A stretch of 64,000 nucleotides of DNA, taken from Aestuariivita sp. GTDB taxonomy: Bacteria; Pseudomonadota; Alphaproteobacteria; Rhodobacterales; Rhodobacteraceae. Where the stretch lies: the NCBI GenBank assembly GCA_018401465.1, contig JAGYKE010000004.1, positions 1,643,857 through 1,707,856 of the forward strand, written 5' to 3'. Every line of letters begins with the position of its first letter. The first letter of the stretch is position 1. Of this stretch, positions 51,057 to 59,743 are shown one piece after another. Both the position numbers and the translations under genes were made by a program. The notes below the pieces were generated by a model that saw only the letters and a program-made list of their open reading frames with translations, was not told the DNA's origin and made no database searches.

Positions 51057-52727
51057 TCAGGGAACGTTCCGACAGCCCAGCTGAAAGCCCAGATCGCAAT
51101 GCGCGATCAGGCGTGCGGTGTCTTCCTCTGTCCAATCCTTGGGCGCGGTCACCTGCACCCAAGGACCGATGTAATCACGCGCATAATAGGCATGCCCATG
51201 TCCCGGCGGCGACCCGAAGGACAGCGCCATGTCCAGCGCCAGCTGGAACTGCGTTACGATGGGCATGAAGGCGAAATGCCCGGACATGTCCGCGGCGGGT
51301 GCATCGCGCATCCACGGCGGCGCGCGCCAGAGCGAGTAGGGGTCGTAGAAGACCACCGGGTCGCTGGAATACTGCAGGAAGACGATGCGCATCGCGCCCC
51401 AATCCGCCCCGTCGGACCCGTCCGTCACATGCGAGGCATATCGAACAAGCGATCCGTCCCCTATGGTCGGCAAAACCCAGGGGCTGCCCGGGTTGCGCTG
51501 GTTCTGGACATAGTTCCAGAAGGCCGACGGAAAGGGCGGACCGGCCCAGAACGCGCCGTCGATGGGATCGTCGAGCAGCCGGAACAGGTTCGTGGCATGC
51601 ATCGACGACCATGCGCCAAGGCTCAGCCCGTGAACGTAAAGACGCGGGCGGGCATCGGGCGGAAGCGTCTTCCAGTATCCCTGCACGACCTCTTGCAGGG
51701 CTGTCGCCTGTTCGAGGCCCGCATCCGTCTCAAGGATCAGCGCCAGCGGCGATTGCAGATAGGAATACTGCGCAGCGACCGTGGCGATGTCGCCGCTATG
51801 CATGTATTCCACCGGATCCGCCGCGCCGGGGTCCATCCAGCCGGTGCCGGTGGGGCTTGCCACGATCAGCACCTCGCGCTCGAACGCGCCAAGACGGATG
51901 AGTTCGGCCAGCGCCAGTTCGGCCCGTTCGCGGGGCGTCCCGGCATTGGCGCGCCCGACATAGACCCGGATCGGGTCAAGCGCGGGGCGTCCCGTGAAGG
52001 CGGCGATGGCCGCGGCGTCGGGGCCTGACGTGATGAAGTCGCGCCCGGGTTCGCCGATGGCGTCCCAGTCGATCAGCGACGCGGCGCTGCCGGTCCTGCG
52101 CGGGTCTTCGGGGCGTGGCGGTGCACGGTCGAACAGGGCCTGCGCGGCCTCGTAGCTTTCATCAAGCGCCGTCACCACCCGGTCGAAAAGCCCGTCGCGG
52201 CTGACGACGAACAGCACGATCACGACCGTCACGAAGCCCAGCACATTCGCCCGGCGCGGCGGCATCACCCGGTAGAACCACGCCCGCACCAGCCTGAACA
52301 GCGATGCGACCGCCCGCCCAAGCAGGAAGGCCAACGCGCAGGTGACGGATGCGATGGCAAGGATGCGCGCCAGTCGCAGCGCATCGGCGGGCGGCATGCC
52401 CATCTTTGCGCGCAGGTCGTTCTGCCAGGTCAGGCTTGACCCCAGCACCCAGAGAAAGAGCGCGACCACGCCTACCGCCGCGATCCAGGTCACCGCCCGG
52501 GCCGCCCCCGCGGGCAGGCGGGGCAGGTCGGCGGCGCGCCACACAAGCCCCGCGATCACCCCGGTCAGGTATCCCAACGCCGTCACCAGCCCGCCGAGGA
52601 TGCCCTGCATCTCTGGTCCGCGCGGGATCAGCGACGGGGTGAGCGATGCCGCGAAGAACACAAGGCCCAGAAGCAGGCAGGGAACCGAAACAGGACCGGC
52701 GATGCGGGCGGCAAGACTGCGGGTCAT
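51057..52727 (-). CDS. Alpha/beta-hydrolase family membrane protein (Abhydrolase_9 type)
   Basis: 556 residues. Four to five membrane helices in the first 190 residues, then a soluble alpha/beta-hydrolase domain: PIRVYVGRANAGTPRERAEL, IVASPTGTGWMDPGAADPVE (near 315, a family hallmark), and the nucleophile elbow in YVHGLSLGAWSSMHA with a serine near 390. The end is cysteine-containing (CDLGFQLGCRNVP). The substrate is unknown; a lipid or ester hydrolase is likely. The ATG at 52727 follows CCCGGAGACCC. It lies 61 bases past the dctM of system 4. Confidence 0.85.
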   Translation of the reverse strand: MTRSLAARIAGPVSVPCLLLGLVFFAASLTPSLIPRGPEMQGILGGLVTALGYLTGVIAGLVWRAADLPRLPAGAARAVTWIAAVGVVALFLWVLGSSLTWQNDLRAKMGMPPADALRLARILAIASVTCALAFLLGRAVASLFRLVRAWFYRVMPPRRANVLGFVTVVIVLFVVSRDGLFDRVVTALDESYEAAQALFDRAPPRPEDPRRTGSAASLIDWDAIGEPGRDFITSGPDAAAIAAFTGRPALDPIRVYVGRANAGTPRERAELALAELIRLGAFEREVLIVASPTGTGWMDPGAADPVEYMHSGDIATVAAQYSYLQSPLALILETDAGLEQATALQEVVQGYWKTLPPDARPRLYVHGLSLGAWSSMHATNLFRLLDDPIDGAFWAGPPFPSAFWNYVQNQRNPGSPWVLPTIGDGSLVRYASHVTDGSDGADWGAMRIVFLQYSSDPVVFYDPYSLWRAPPWMRDAPAADMSGHFAFMPIVTQFQLALDMALSFGSPPGHGHAYYARDYIGPWVQVTAPKDWTEEDTARLIAHCDLGFQLGCRNVP

Positions 52728-52788
52728 GCGGGTCTCCGGGGCAGGGCGCGGATGCATTCCACGCCATCACCCCCGGTTGCGCAAGGCC

Positions 52789-54366
52789 TTACCTGAACAG
52801 GTAATCCGGCAGCCCTGTCGCCAGAACCGGGAAGGCCGCGATCATCACCAGCGCCAGAAGCTGCAGCGCGATGAACGGAATGACGCCTGAATAGATGTCC
52901 TGCGTCCGCACCGACGCCGGCGCCACTCCGCGCAGGAAGAACAGCGCGAAGCCGAAAGGCGGCGTCAGGAAAGAGGTCTGCAGGTTCACCGCGATCATCA
53001 CGCCCAGCCAGACGGGATCGGCCCCCATCAAGATCAGCGCGGGGCCGACGATGGGCACGAGGATGAAGATGATCTCGAGGAAATCGAGGAAGAAGCCCAT
53101 CACGAACATCAGCAGCATCACGAAGATCATCGCGCCGGTCAGCCCGCCGGGCAGGCTTTCGAGCAGGTGATGCACCGTCTCTTCCCCGCCCAGACCCCGG
53201 AAGGTCAGCGAGAAGAGGCTCGCCCCGATCAGGATGGCGAAGATCATGCCGGTGATCCGGGCGGTGTTCTCGATCACCGGGGTCAGAACCTGGGTGCGGA
53301 AGACATAGACCAGAGACAGGCCGATGCTGAAGGCGAGGACCGCGACCAGCCCGAACGAGACATAGAGCATCGCCTGTTCCGACGCATTGAAGTCCTGCCG
53401 CTGGATCAGCAGGTTGAACCCCAGACCGTTGATCACCATCAGCGCGACCGCCGCGCCCACGCCCGACAGGATGACCCATGTCCGGTCGGGCCGCGCCCGG
53501 ATGCCGGCGAGGATCGTCGCGCCGACCGCGCCGACGCCCGCCGCCTCGGTCGGCGTCGCGATGCCCGCAAGGATCGAACCCAGCACCGCCACGATCAGCC
53601 CCGCGGGCGCCAGAAGCCCGTTCGCGAAAAGCCGCCAGCGTTCGGCGCGGGTCAGCTGCTCCTTCGGATCGGCGCGCACCGCGGGCGCGGAAGACGGCTG
53701 CAGCCAGGCCAGAACGACGATGTAGATGGCGTAGAACAGCACAAGCATCAGCCCGGGTACGAGCGATCCGGCGAAAAGATCGCCGACGCCCACCGACTTG
53801 CCCGCGAAGTTGCCGGAACTAAGGTTCGCCTGCTGGTTGGCATAGGTCAGGATGTCGCCGAGAAAGACCAGCACGATCGACGGCGGGATGACCTGACCCA
53901 GCGTGCCCGAGGCGCAGATCGTGCCGGTGGCAAGCTTCGGGTCGTAGCCATGCCGCAGCATCACCGGCAGCGCGATCAGGCCCATGGTGACGACGGTTGC
54001 GCCCACGATCCCGGTCGAGGCGGCCATGAGCATCCCCACCATCACGACCGACAGGGCGAGGCCGCCCCGCAATTCGCGGAACAGCTTGGTCATGGTGACC
54101 AGCAGGTCTTCCGCCACCTTGGAGCGTTCGAGCATCAGACCCATGTAGATGAAGAGCGGCGCCGCGATCAGCACCTCGTTCGACATGATGCCGAAGATGC
54201 GCTGGGGCAGGAAATTCAGCTGGCGGAACTGGAAGATGCCGAACCAGTCGCCGATGATCGCGAAGGCCAGCGCCGTGCCCGCCAGCGTGAAGGCCACCGG
54301 AAAGCCCAGCAGCATCAGCACGATGGCCGTCAGGAACAGGCCGATCTCAAGGTATTCGTTGATCAT
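52789..54366 (-). CDS. TRAP transporter large permease (DctM), long form, system 4
   Basis: 525 residues, about 90 longer than ordinary DctM. Standard blocks are present (MAASTGIVGATVVTMGLIAL, ASGTLGQVIPPSIVLVFLGD, GIATPTEAAGVGAVGATILA, LQTSFLTPPFGFALFFLRGV). The extra length is a central insert with two more membrane helices (about 300-370: TWVILSGVGAAVALMVINGL, MLYVSFGLVAVLAFSIGLSL). It starts within the dctQ stop (ATGA). Confidence 0.95.
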   Translation of the reverse strand: MINEYLEIGLFLTAIVLMLLGFPVAFTLAGTALAFAIIGDWFGIFQFRQLNFLPQRIFGIMSNEVLIAAPLFIYMGLMLERSKVAEDLLVTMTKLFRELRGGLALSVVMVGMLMAASTGIVGATVVTMGLIALPVMLRHGYDPKLATGTICASGTLGQVIPPSIVLVFLGDILTYANQQANLSSGNFAGKSVGVGDLFAGSLVPGLMLVLFYAIYIVVLAWLQPSSAPAVRADPKEQLTRAERWRLFANGLLAPAGLIVAVLGSILAGIATPTEAAGVGAVGATILAGIRARPDRTWVILSGVGAAVALMVINGLGFNLLIQRQDFNASEQAMLYVSFGLVAVLAFSIGLSLVYVFRTQVLTPVIENTARITGMIFAILIGASLFSLTFRGLGGEETVHHLLESLPGGLTGAMIFVMLLMFVMGFFLDFLEIIFILVPIVGPALILMGADPVWLGVMIAVNLQTSFLTPPFGFALFFLRGVAPASVRTQDIYSGVIPFIALQLLALVMIAAFPVLATGLPDYLFR

Positions 54367-54914
54367 GCCTTGGTTCCCGGCACGCCCAGCGGATCGGCGT
54401 CGGGATCATGGCCCAGGATCAGCGTGCGCAGGTTGCGCAGCGCGAAGGACAGGGCCTGGATCCCCAGCGTCACCACGAAGACGAGGATGAAGGTCTTGAG
54501 AAGATAGATATAGGGCAGGCCGGCCACTTCGGCCGAGGTCTCGCCCAGCCGCCAGGACCGCTGCACATAGGGCAGGCCTGTCGTCCACACGACCCAGAGG
54601 ATCGGTGCAAGAAGGAAGATCGTGCCCAGAAGGTCCGTCAGTGCCCGTATCCGTGGCGACCGGCGGCCATAGAAGATGTCGATGCGCACATGTTCGTTGC
54701 GCTGCAGCGTCCAGGCGGCGGTCGAGGTCAGCACGATCGCGAAGGCATAAAGCACGGTCTCGATCAGCGCGATGTTTGAATAGCCGTACATGTAGCGCGC
54801 CACCACGTTGGCGAAGGTCATCAGCACCATGTAGAGCACAAGCCACGACACCGCGCGGCCGAAGAGCTGCGTGATCCCGTCGAGGACGGCGATGGAAAGA
54901 TCTAGAAGACGCAA
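54363..54914 (-). CDS. TRAP transporter small permease (DctQ), system 4
   Basis: 183 residues, four membrane segments; NVVARYMYGYSNIALIETVL and QRNEHVRIDIFYGRRSPRI are the DctQ landmarks. It begins with TTG at 54914, preceded by GCGGAGTC at good spacing. Cotranscribed with dctM. Confidence 0.9.
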   Translation of the reverse strand: MRLLDLSIAVLDGITQLFGRAVSWLVLYMVLMTFANVVARYMYGYSNIALIETVLYAFAIVLTSTAAWTLQRNEHVRIDIFYGRRSPRIRALTDLLGTIFLLAPILWVVWTTGLPYVQRSWRLGETSAEVAGLPYIYLLKTFILVFVVTLGIQALSFALRNLRTLILGHDPDADPLGVPGTKA

Positions 54915-54936
54915 GGCGGGACTCCGCAGATCGAAA

Positions 54937-54961
54937 TCCGGCCGGGATGGTCCCGGCCGGA
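54937..54961 (-). promoter_or_regulatory. Strong stem-loop between dctP and dctQ, system 4
   Basis: 11-bp perfect stem TCCGGCCGGGA/TCCCGGCCGGA with a 3-base loop; on the minus strand only TTT follows. Same place and build as in system 3. Confidence 0.65.
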
Positions 54962-54980
54962 TCGGTCTTGTCAGACGGGC

Positions 54981-56093
54981 TTATGCGCCGTTTGCAAAGG
55001 CGAGACGACGCGCGTTGTACATCGGGAAATCGACGAGCACCGAATACTGCAGGGCTTCGTCACGATAGGCCTTCCAGCTGGCGTAGATTTCCTTGGCGTA
55101 GTCGTCGATGCCGGCCAGTTCTGCAACGACCTCCTGCGAGGTCTTCGCCAGTGCGATCACCACGTCATCGGGATAGTTGCGCACGTCGACATTGTGCTCC
55201 TTGCGCAGGGTCTCCATCGCCTTAGCGTTGTAGTAGGGCCATTCGCCGATGTTGATCGAGTTGGCCGACTGCGCCGCGTGCTGCATGATCTTCTGTTCAT
55301 GCGGCGTGAGCGAATCAAACAGATCGGCGTTGATCCCGATTTCGCCCGCGCTGTTCACTTCCTGCCAGCCCGGGGTGTAGTAGTACTTGGTGTGCTGCTG
55401 GAAGCCGTTGGCGCTGTCGAGCCATGCGCAGCACAGTTCGGTCGCGTCGATCGCGCCCGACTGCAGCGAGGTGAAGATTTCCTGCGGCGGGATCATCACG
55501 GCGCTCGCGCCGACGCGGCGCATCACTTCGCCCGCGATGCCCGAGCTGCGCATCTTCACGCCCTGGAAGTCTTCCAGGCTGTTGATCTCCTTGTTGAACC
55601 AGCCCGCCATCTGCGTGCCGGTATGGCCGCAGGTGAAGGCAACCATGTTGAAGAGATCGCGATACGCCTTGTGCTGAAGCTCCTGACCGCCGCCGTGATA
55701 CATCCACGCGCAGTGCTCCATCGCGTTCAGCCCGAACGGCACGAGGCCGAAGAAGGTGACCGCCTGCCACTTGCTGGCAAGGAACATGGGCGAAGAGTGG
55801 TAGCAGTCCGCGGTGCCCTGGCCGACGGCGTCGAAGACCTCGAACGCGCCGACAAGCTCACCCGCGGCGTTCACCTTGATGGTGATGCTGCCGTCGGTCA
55901 GTTCCTCGACATATTTTGCGAAGTTGTAGGCGATGGAGGCCAGGCCGGGAAAGTTGTGGGGCCAGGCCATGACCATGGTCAGCTCGCGCTTGCCTTGCGA
56001 GATGGCCGGAGTGGCCAGACCGGCGGCAAAGGCTGCCGCCCCTGCGCCTGCGACGGCCGATTGCTTGAAAAACTTGCGACGGTTCAACGTCAT
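54981..56093 (-). CDS. TRAP transporter substrate-binding protein (DctP), system 4, Tat-exported
   Basis: 370 residues. Tat leader LNRRKFFKQSAVAGAGAAAF. Same subgroup as system 3: VMAWPHNFPGLASIAYNFAK, YHGGGQELQHKAYRDLFNMV, FQGVKMRSSGIAGEVMRRVG (ligand loop) and LQSGAIDATELCCAWLDSAN. CAGGGAGGAGACG precedes the ATG at 56093. It is divergent from the aldolase gene across the motif at 56221. Confidence 0.95.
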   Translation of the reverse strand: MTLNRRKFFKQSAVAGAGAAAFAAGLATPAISQGKRELTMVMAWPHNFPGLASIAYNFAKYVEELTDGSITIKVNAAGELVGAFEVFDAVGQGTADCYHSSPMFLASKWQAVTFFGLVPFGLNAMEHCAWMYHGGGQELQHKAYRDLFNMVAFTCGHTGTQMAGWFNKEINSLEDFQGVKMRSSGIAGEVMRRVGASAVMIPPQEIFTSLQSGAIDATELCCAWLDSANGFQQHTKYYYTPGWQEVNSAGEIGINADLFDSLTPHEQKIMQHAAQSANSINIGEWPYYNAKAMETLRKEHNVDVRNYPDDVVIALAKTSQEVVAELAGIDDYAKEIYASWKAYRDEALQYSVLVDFPMYNARRLAFANGA

Positions 56094-56220
56094 CGTCTCC
56101 TCCCTGTGATTGACTTTCGCCGCCTGAAGGCAGTCTCGTTCATGCATGTTGCAGACCCTTCAGGCCGGCGATCGTCCCATGTGCCGTCAGCGGCTCGCGC
56201 GCGGACCAGCGCGGATAGCC

Positions 56221-56235
56221 AAACAAACACCTGTT
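56221..56235. promoter_or_regulatory. Operator-like motif between dctP and the aldolase gene
   Basis: AAACAAACACCTGTT. It matches 14 of 15 bases of the motif at 59683-59697. It lies 128 bases upstream of dctP and 102 bases upstream of the aldolase. Confidence 0.55.
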
Positions 56236-56336
56236 CAAATTGACGAAAAACAACTAGCCTCGCAAGCATTATTCGCAGCCCCGTGCGATCGAACATCGAA
56301 ACCGGGCTGCCATGCAAGACAGGGGAGGGAGGGCCC

Positions 56337-57110
56337 ATGACAGCCGCCACAGATTTCCGCCGCGCCAAGCCCGCGCATATGAGCGACGAGGAATGGGCCA
56401 CGCGTGTCGATCTGGCCGCCTTCTACCGGCTGGTCGCGCATTTCGGGATGGATGACCTCATCTACAACCACATCTCGGCGCGCGTCCCGGGCCCGGAAGA
56501 GCATTTCCTGCTGAATCCCTTCGGCCTACTCTATGAAGAGGTGACCGCCTCGAACCTCGTGAAGGTCGATCTCGACGGCACCATCGTCGAAGACACGCCC
56601 TACCGCATCAACCCGGCGGGATTCGTCATCCATTCCTGCGTGCACCGGGAACGGCACGATCTTCTGTGCGTCGCGCATACGCACACGACGGCGGGCGTGG
56701 GTGTGTCCGCGCAGGATGGGGGCTTGCTGCCGATCAGCCAGACGGGGCTCCTCTACAAGGACCTGATCGGCTATCACGATTACGAGGGCCTCGCGCTCAA
56801 CCTCGAGGAACAGAAGCGGCTTCTGGCCGATCTGGGGACGGACAAGCAGCTTCTCATCTTGCGCAATCACGGGCTTCTGGCCTGCGGGCGCACGATCCCC
56901 GAGGCGTTCATCATGCTGTTCTATCTCGAACAGGCCTGCCGCATTCAGGTCGCGGCGCAGGCGGGCGGCAAGCTGGTCCTGCCGCCGCAATCGGTGCAGG
57001 ATCTGGCGCACAAGCAGGCGATGGGCGGCTTCGGCGCGGGCCTGGGCGAGATGGAATTCACCGCGCTCAAGCGCAGGCTCGACCGGATGGGCGCCGATTA
57101 CGCGACCTGA
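56337..57110 (+). CDS. Class II aldolase/adducin family protein
   Basis: 257 residues. AraD-like fold with metal histidines in VAHTHTTAGVGVS (near residue 115) and in ILRNHGLLACGRTI (near 185). Family members are fuculose/ribulose-phosphate epimerases, aldolases or decarboxylases; many in catabolic clusters have unknown substrates. The ATG at 56337 follows AGGGGAGGGAGGG. Its end overlaps the end of the opposite-strand reductase gene by 13 bases. Confidence 0.93.
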   Translation: MTAATDFRRAKPAHMSDEEWATRVDLAAFYRLVAHFGMDDLIYNHISARVPGPEEHFLLNPFGLLYEEVTASNLVKVDLDGTIVEDTPYRINPAGFVIHSCVHRERHDLLCVAHTHTTAGVGVSAQDGGLLPISQTGLLYKDLIGYHDYEGLALNLEEQKRLLADLGTDKQLLILRNHGLLACGRTIPEAFIMLFYLEQACRIQVAAQAGGKLVLPPQSVQDLAHKQAMGGFGAGLGEMEFTALKRRLDRMGADYAT

Positions 57111-58033
57111 CCGGCCGCGTTCGGCTTCAAGAGAGCGTAGCCCATGGCGTGCAACGGCACGGGCACGCCCAGCCTTGCCGCTTCGCGCACCAGCCAACCG
57201 ATGGTCGCTTCCAGCTCCAGCGGTCGCCCCCGTTCCAGATCGTCGAGCATCGAGGCCCGCGTGCGCCGGTCGGCGGTGTGCAGGCTGAAATCGAGATTGC
57301 GCTGCACAAGGCCCGGGGGCAGGGCGACGCCGCGCGCGCGGGCGACGGCGGCTACCTCCTCCATGCCCTGCGCATAGAGGTTGCGCGCCTCCTCCACCTC
57401 GATCCAGCCGCCCAGCGGCAGCCGCGTCAGCGCCGAGACCATGTGATACGGCGCCAGCATCACGAACTTGGCCCAGATCTCGCCCATCGGGTCATCCATC
57501 AGGGACATGTCGAGCCCCGCCTTGACCCCCAACGCGGCGAAGCCCCATGCGGCCCGCGGCACGGCGCCGGGTGCTGCGGGGCCGAAGACGAACTTGCGCA
57601 CCGCGCCGGTGTGGCGGACGTGGCCCGGTTCCGGCACGCTGGCGGGCACATATGTGACACCGGCCAGAACGCGCCCGGCGCCGAACCGCTCCACAAGGTG
57701 TTCGACCCCGTACAGCCCGTTCTGGAAGCTCAGCACCTGCGTATCGGGGCCGATCATCGGCGCCATGGCGTCCGCCGCCGCGACGCTGTCCTGTCCCTTG
57801 ACCGTGAACAGGCAGATATCGACCGGCCCGATGCTGCGCGCGTCGTCGCTCACCTGCGCGGGCGCGACGGTCACGCTGCCTGCGTCGTCGGTCAGCCGCA
57901 GACCCTGCGCCGTGATGGCCTGCAACGTCGCCCCCCGCGCCAGCAGGTGCAGCGACCCGCCCGCACGCGCCAGGTGCACGGCGAGAAACCCGCCGATGGC
58001 GCCCGCGCCCATGACGCCGATGCGCAGGCTCAT
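57098..58033 (-). CDS. 2-dehydropantoate 2-reductase-like protein (ApbA/PanE family)
   Basis: 311 residues. NADPH site IGVMGAGAIGGFLAVHLARA at residue 5; ICLFTVKGQDSVAAADAM with the catalytic-region Lys near 80; FQNGLYGVEHL; and GEIWAKFVMLAPYHMVSALT with the second Lys near 190. The family reduces ketopantoate; many paralogues in catabolic clusters reduce other 2-keto acids. The ATG at 58033 overlaps the acyl-CoA synthetase stop (ATGA). Confidence 0.92.
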   Translation of the reverse strand: MSLRIGVMGAGAIGGFLAVHLARAGGSLHLLARGATLQAITAQGLRLTDDAGSVTVAPAQVSDDARSIGPVDICLFTVKGQDSVAAADAMAPMIGPDTQVLSFQNGLYGVEHLVERFGAGRVLAGVTYVPASVPEPGHVRHTGAVRKFVFGPAAPGAVPRAAWGFAALGVKAGLDMSLMDDPMGEIWAKFVMLAPYHMVSALTRLPLGGWIEVEEARNLYAQGMEEVAAVARARGVALPPGLVQRNLDFSLHTADRRTRASMLDDLERGRPLELEATIGWLVREAARLGVPVPLHAMGYALLKPNAAGQVA

Positions 58034-59592
58034 TCGCTTGCCGCCCAATAGGGATCGCGCAGAAGCCGCTTGAGCACCTTGCCCAGCGCGTTGCGCGGGA
58101 ACTCGGCCCGCGTCTCGACCGCGATCAGCCGCTGCGTCTTGGCGAGCCGTTCGTTCGCCCAGTCGCGCAGCGCGTCGCAGTCGATCGCGACGCCTTCGCG
58201 CGGGATCACCAGCGCAAGGCAGCTTTCGCCCCATTTGTCATGCGGCACGCCGATCACGGTCACGTCGAAGACATCCGGGTGACCGCCCACGATGGCCTCC
58301 ACATCCGTCGGGAAGACGTTGAAGCCGCCCGAGATGATCATGTCCTTCTTGCGGTCGATGATGTGCAGGAAGCCGTCTTCGTCCAGTTTCCCGATATCCC
58401 CCGACCGAAGGAAGGTGCGCCCGCGCTCATCCCGCCAGATCAGCTCCGCCGTCGCCTCGGGGCGCTTGTAGTATTCCGTCATGATCCCCGCGCCATATCC
58501 CGCGATCTCGCCCGGAACGTCGGGCGGGCACTCGTTGCCCTCCTCGTCAAGGATGCGCAGCTCGAACCCCAGAACGGGTGTGCCGACAGACGCGAACTTC
58601 TCGGCATGCTGGTGCGGTTTCAGCATCGTCGCGAAGCCTTCGGAATAGCCGTAAAGCTCGTAAAGACCGGGCGAGATACGCTCGATGATCTGGCGCTTGG
58701 TGTCGCGGCGGAGCGACGATCCGGCGGACAGCACGGTCTTCAGGCTTGAGAGGTCCGCGCCTTCCAGCGCGGGATGGGCCAGCACCATCTGGTATTGTGC
58801 GGGCACCATGAAGGTATGGGTGATCTTTTCGCGCGCGACGGTGGCAAGGAATTCGCCCACGTCGAAGGATTTCATCGCCACAAGCGTGCCGCCCGCGAAC
58901 AGGCAGGGCAGCATCATCAACCATGTCCCGTTGGAATAAAGCGCCGTCGTCGTCAGCGCGCGCGACGACGATCCGAAGCCCATTTCGATCGCGTTGGAAA
59001 AGGCCCAGTGCAGCCGCGCGCGATGCGTCTGCACGATCCCCTTGGGCAGGCCGGTGGTGCCCGAGGAATAGATGATGTTGAAGGCGTCCGTCAGGTCGTA
59101 GCGCACGTTGGGCAGCGTCGCGGGCTGGCCCGCCATGAAATCGGCAAGCGTGATCCAGCCGTCGCCCGAAAACCCCTGCGCGATCCAGCCGCCCGGCGGA
59201 ATCGCCCCCAGATCGGCGCGGATCGCATTCACTGTATCGGCGAATTCGGCCGACACGAAGGCGCGCGTCGCGTCGCAATCGCCCATCAGCCCGCGCAGCT
59301 GATCCGCCGTCAGCAGCCCCGATAGCGGCACCACCACGCCGCCCGCCCGCACGACGGCGAACAGGCATTCCAGCATTTCCGCCGAATTGCCCATGAGAAG
59401 CGCGACTTTCTCACCCTTCTGCAACCCGTCGGCCACCAGTGCATTGGCGATCCGGCTGATATTGGCGTCGAAATCGCCCCATGTGCGCCGCGTGTCGCCG
59501 CAGATCACCGCCTCCTTGCGCGGAAAGAACCGGGCATGGGTGGCAAGCAGGTCAGGCAGATAGACCTGCGGGTCGTCGATACGGTCGGACAT
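58030..59592 (-). CDS. AMP-dependent acyl-CoA synthetase (first)
   Basis: 520 residues. ATP-binding IIYSSGTTGLPKGIVQTHRA near residue 175, ELYGYSEGFATMLKP (A5), DIGKLDEDGFLHIIDRKKDM (A7/A8 hinge), and the catalytic Lys in RNALGKVLKRLLRD at the end. It activates a carboxylic acid via acyl-AMP to its CoA ester. Divergent from the P450 gene across the motif at 59683. Confidence 0.95.
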   Translation of the reverse strand: MSDRIDDPQVYLPDLLATHARFFPRKEAVICGDTRRTWGDFDANISRIANALVADGLQKGEKVALLMGNSAEMLECLFAVVRAGGVVVPLSGLLTADQLRGLMGDCDATRAFVSAEFADTVNAIRADLGAIPPGGWIAQGFSGDGWITLADFMAGQPATLPNVRYDLTDAFNIIYSSGTTGLPKGIVQTHRARLHWAFSNAIEMGFGSSSRALTTTALYSNGTWLMMLPCLFAGGTLVAMKSFDVGEFLATVAREKITHTFMVPAQYQMVLAHPALEGADLSSLKTVLSAGSSLRRDTKRQIIERISPGLYELYGYSEGFATMLKPHQHAEKFASVGTPVLGFELRILDEEGNECPPDVPGEIAGYGAGIMTEYYKRPEATAELIWRDERGRTFLRSGDIGKLDEDGFLHIIDRKKDMIISGGFNVFPTDVEAIVGGHPDVFDVTVIGVPHDKWGESCLALVIPREGVAIDCDALRDWANERLAKTQRLIAVETRAEFPRNALGKVLKRLLRDPYWAASE

Positions 59593-59682
59593 CCGTAACT
59601 CCCTGTTTTTCTTGTCTTCGGGCCCCGGCTTGCACGGACGGCACGCAGAGACTTGTGCGCGAAACGCGGCTGCCCTAATACT

Positions 59683-59699
59683 AAACAAACAACTGTTTG
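59683..59699. promoter_or_regulatory. Operator-like palindrome between the acyl-CoA synthetase and P450 genes
   Basis: AAACAAACAACTGTT (59683-59697), containing the perfect palindrome CAAACAACTGTTTG (59686-59699), which fits a CAAAC-N4-GTTTG layout like that described for the fatty-acid regulator PsrA. It lies 91 bases from the synthetase start and 45 bases from the P450 start. Confidence 0.6.
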
Positions 59700-59743
59700 G
59701 TGACAACGCCGATCGTCACCCCGAAAAACGGGAGCTGAACGAG

